Source of the DNA: Ianthella basta
Taxonomy: Eukaryota; Porifera; Demospongiae; Verongiida; Ianthellidae
Length of the DNA stretch: 64,000 nucleotides
Direction of reading: 5' to 3'
Assembly (NCBI GenBank): GCA_964019415.1
Contig: OZ025876.1
Coordinates: forward strand, 4,958,793 to 5,022,792
Shown here: positions 62,301-64,000 of the stretch, in pieces
Position numbering within the stretch: the first letter of the stretch is position 1
Layout of the letters: each line of letters opens with the position of its first letter
Position numbers and translations under genes: made by a program
Notes under the pieces: model-generated
What the model was told of the DNA's origin: nothing
The model's database searches: none
The model's input: the letters and a program-made list of their open reading frames with translations, nothing else

Positions 62301-64000
62301 GCCACATATACTAGGTTAATTCTGGTTTAACATGTCTCATCTACATTTCAGCATGTGGGACATGGCTGCTTTGTTTACATAATGGAATATGACATCTGAG
62401 AGGTGTTAATTCCTGTGTTGTCATGTGACATTCGCATGATTTCACAGAAAGGTCTGGACAAAATTGCCTTAAAGTTTACTATTTTGCTGCTACATATGTT
62501 CCCCAAGATGGGAGCAAGCCAAAATGTAAAGGTTTGATCGAATCATTCGAGTGGAACCGTCAAATTGCGGAAGCAACACAACATTGTCAGCCATTTTTCA
62601 AAATGTCACAAGAATACCACATGACATCACATGCAAATAGGCTTTCGCCTTTACTTTCAGGAAAACGTCGTGTCGTTGTCGATGAGAAGGCTTCTTGCCA
62701 AACTGAAGATTGAAATGGTTAGTCAAGTAAATTTTCTAGCTTTTTCATGAGGGATAATGCTGCGCATTTTCCTATCTAGAGTTATGTGACCCGAAGTTTT
62801 TAACACCAGCAAGTTGTGGTAGTTTTCTTGCTATAAGTTGTCAACGGATTGCTATAACAACTTATGCCTCATGCAAAAGTTGGATAATATGAATGCGCAT
62901 CTAATCATACCTTTCACTAGCGGCTGTGACTTTTCCTCAATAGCAACATTGGCATTTACTGCTGTGCCAGTGGCTTTGCAATTTTCAGTATAGCATGATG
63001 TACCAAAGTATTATTAACAACACTTATTCACAGGGTTACAGAGCAGTCCCTTGTCTTCCTTTTGGTGCTTCCCCCACTCTGATCCAGCAAAGCTGGTAGG
63101 AGATATTATCCAAAATACTTTGGTCACAATTGGCCGCGCATTGTTATATGTGAGCGGATTTGAGAAAAGGAACCATTTCACGCTAAAAATTAATTTTGAG
63201 TTAGTGGTACTGAGTCACAGCACAGTTGATGGACTCTCTGTTGCACTTTGTTGCGCTTCAATAGCTGCTCCCGTTCCCGAGTTACGCTCGCTCAAAGTAT
63301 GAAAATACGCTCGGTGCAATTACGAGAAAACGGCCCGTAACCCTTCCGTTTTTATATCCGTAAACATGGCGACGGCGTAATTAGTCTTCCTGGTTTGAAG
63401 CGCTGGAAAGGACTAGGCGTTTCAAACTTGGCCAGGATGTTGGGACTATACCACAGGTGCGTATGATGCAGTAATCCGACTTTACTGGAAACACGACTCG
63501 TTTGCGTGTTTTCGCCCGTACTGACACTTTATACATAGCGCGAAATGGTCCCTTTTCTCAAATCCGCTCACATATAGCCATGTCCCACATGCATCAGCAG
63601 TGGAAAGTAGCTGCATGCTATACCTCTTCTCAGCATTTGTTAGCAGATTTGAGGGTTGTGGGCACTTCACACTCTGTCAATTTTGACTTCGTAGTACTGT
63701 GTTTAAGTTAATGAGTTCTCTGTTGCACTTCATTGCACTTCAATATTGATAGCCCAATATACACTCACTCAAAATACGGAAATACTATTACTCTCGGTGC
63801 AATTTTGAGAATATGACCGTAACGCTTCTAGAAAAGGACTGCAGATTTCAAACTTAGCCAGTATGTTGGAACATTAGCACAATTGCAAACATCACTCAGT
63901 TACATGTTTTTGCCTGTAATGATATTTTATTCATATATAGCATGTCATTAAGTTCTCAAGAACATTTTTATTTGCTAGGAGACAAGAAAAAACTAGTAGA
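59371..64000 (+). CDS. Gene E: SWIM zinc-finger (ZSWIM8/EBAX-like) protein, cut by window end
   Basis: Exons 59371-59806, 59896-60273 and 60717-61071 encode the first 389 residues in frame. Exon 4 onward is not in the window, so intron 3 exceeds 2.9 kb because of inserted elements. PLKELCCRFV (71-80) is the BC-box-like motif. The SWIM finger is C188, C190, C196, H198. The N-terminus (MCSRGSSRD, acidic Y/D stretch) is closest to gene A, while the AKRLLPLK context matches C and D. Short intron 1 (89 bases) matches A, B and D. The gene appears intact as far as visible. Confidence 0.85.
61097..62306. mobile_element. TIR element with TATA target sites in intron 3 of gene E
   Basis: TATA at 61093-61096 and 62307-62310 flanks ends that begin TGTGGCAGGCGCA on both sides and pair for about 30 bases through AAACGACGAATTA. 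The 1210-bp body has a 191-residue minus-strand open frame (61487-62062) and a second shorter one (61845-62081), neither recognised. The superfamily is undetermined; TA or TATA target sites leave Tc1/mariner-type and other classes possible. Confidence 0.7.
61487..62062 (-). CDS. Unidentified open frame inside the 61-kb TIR element
   Basis: A 191-codon ATG-to-stop frame beginning MSISVSSTAALPTLEAL, with a basic central stretch (RRLNRSRAKKQALLEED) and a leucine-rich second half. I see no DDE/D or zinc-finger pattern and cannot assign a function. It may be the first exon of a transposon protein or a chance frame. Its place wholly inside the TIRs favours the former. Confidence 0.25.
   Translation of the reverse strand: MSISVSSTAALPTLEALTGHVSCTTASLAQARLLSTLILMYLQRRLNRSRAKKQALLEEDYLISMQETAVDCDRRGAEWRKRQEHWQVPFVADCWLLSFLLLFWADCVRTDLVKFSLQLLCHLLSVCPADIARFHELLHRWAPGWPQHLLSLCNRKAFMSSKLNLEGHSPCRSICTTLHQNSTTRTSQGNR
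62345..64000 (+). other. Right end of window, intron 3 of gene E, repeat-rich
   Basis: This stretch holds a GTGGGACATG end like that at 5057 (near 62353), an inverted pair TATGTGAGCGGATTTGAGAA (63147-63184) and its mirror (63538-63576), and a direct repeat. In the direct repeat, GAG(T/C)TCTCTGTTGCACTT and following at 63230-63350 recur at 63709-63825. No exon was recognised. Confidence 0.55.
63147..63576. repeat. Inverted repeat, arms of about 38 bp
   Basis: TATGTGAGCGGATTTGAGAA, then AAGG, then ACCATTTCACGC at 63147-63184, is mirrored at 63538-63576 with one or two changes. It is probably a foldback element of about 430 bp. Confidence 0.65.

Overview
The window is animal (eukaryotic) nuclear DNA. 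Its protein-coding genes are split by GT-AG introns, and long introns and intergenic stretches are full of transposon debris. There is no operon or bacterial signal. The organism is probably an early-branching marine invertebrate, with a sponge as my best guess. That guess rests on the base texture (frequent AGCT- and GCATGC-type runs), the retroelement mix and impressions of similar sequence. I cannot prove it from the window.

The main content is a head-to-tail array of five plus-strand paralogues of the large SWIM zinc-finger family (ZSWIM4/5/6/8, EBAX-1 type), here called A to E: A 1398-13784, B 16161-24035, C 25663-38963, D about 41682-56922, and E 59371 to beyond the window end. A to D each have six exons with the same intron phases (1, 1, 2, 0, 1). 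E shows the first three exons. Joining the exons at the predicted splice sites keeps frame in all four complete copies: A 1235, B 1193, C 1186 and D 1178 residues (D counted from an internal ATG). Each copy has an acidic, variable N-terminus, an elongin-BC-box-like motif (PLKELCxxFV), a conserved VPEDxQRRxAFWSFP segment, a SWIM finger (CSC-GEQNW-CRH), and a long helical C-terminal region in exon 6. By analogy with ZSWIM8/EBAX-1, these are likely substrate receptors of cullin-RING ubiquitin ligases. A local expansion of five is unusual.

The array has history written in it. Upstream of A and upstream of B lie two copies of the same decayed exon-6 fragment inside a longer duplicated segment. C and D share an out-of-frame tandem duplication that created new C-termini, plus homologous 3' flanks. 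D has lost the conserved start codon and carries a 1-nt insertion. Exons 2 and 4 are far more alike between copies than exons 1, 3 and 6, which suggests gene conversion or strong selection.

Introns and spacers hold a rich mobile-element set:
- LINE reverse-transcriptase remnants at 14.7-15.1, 17.5-19.4 and 46.9-48.6 kb.
- A Penelope-like or GIY-YIG retroelement 3' end at 39.7-40.4 kb.
- A piggyBac-like TTAA element at 8.9-9.5 kb.
- A 9-bp-target-site TIR element carrying a RecQ-like helicase first exon at 32.7-33.4 kb, and a second helicase fragment at 48.8-49.1 kb.
- Helitron-like repeats at 10.1-11.4 and perhaps 28.4-29.5 kb.
- A TIR element enclosing a tRNA-like gene at 21.0-21.4 kb.
- A 1.2-kb TIR element with TATA target sites at 61.1-62.3 kb.
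- Several foldback elements, including a small palindromic family with a constant core.

Two long CA microsatellites lie at 29.3 and 29.9 kb. No rRNA, CRISPR array or replication origin was seen.
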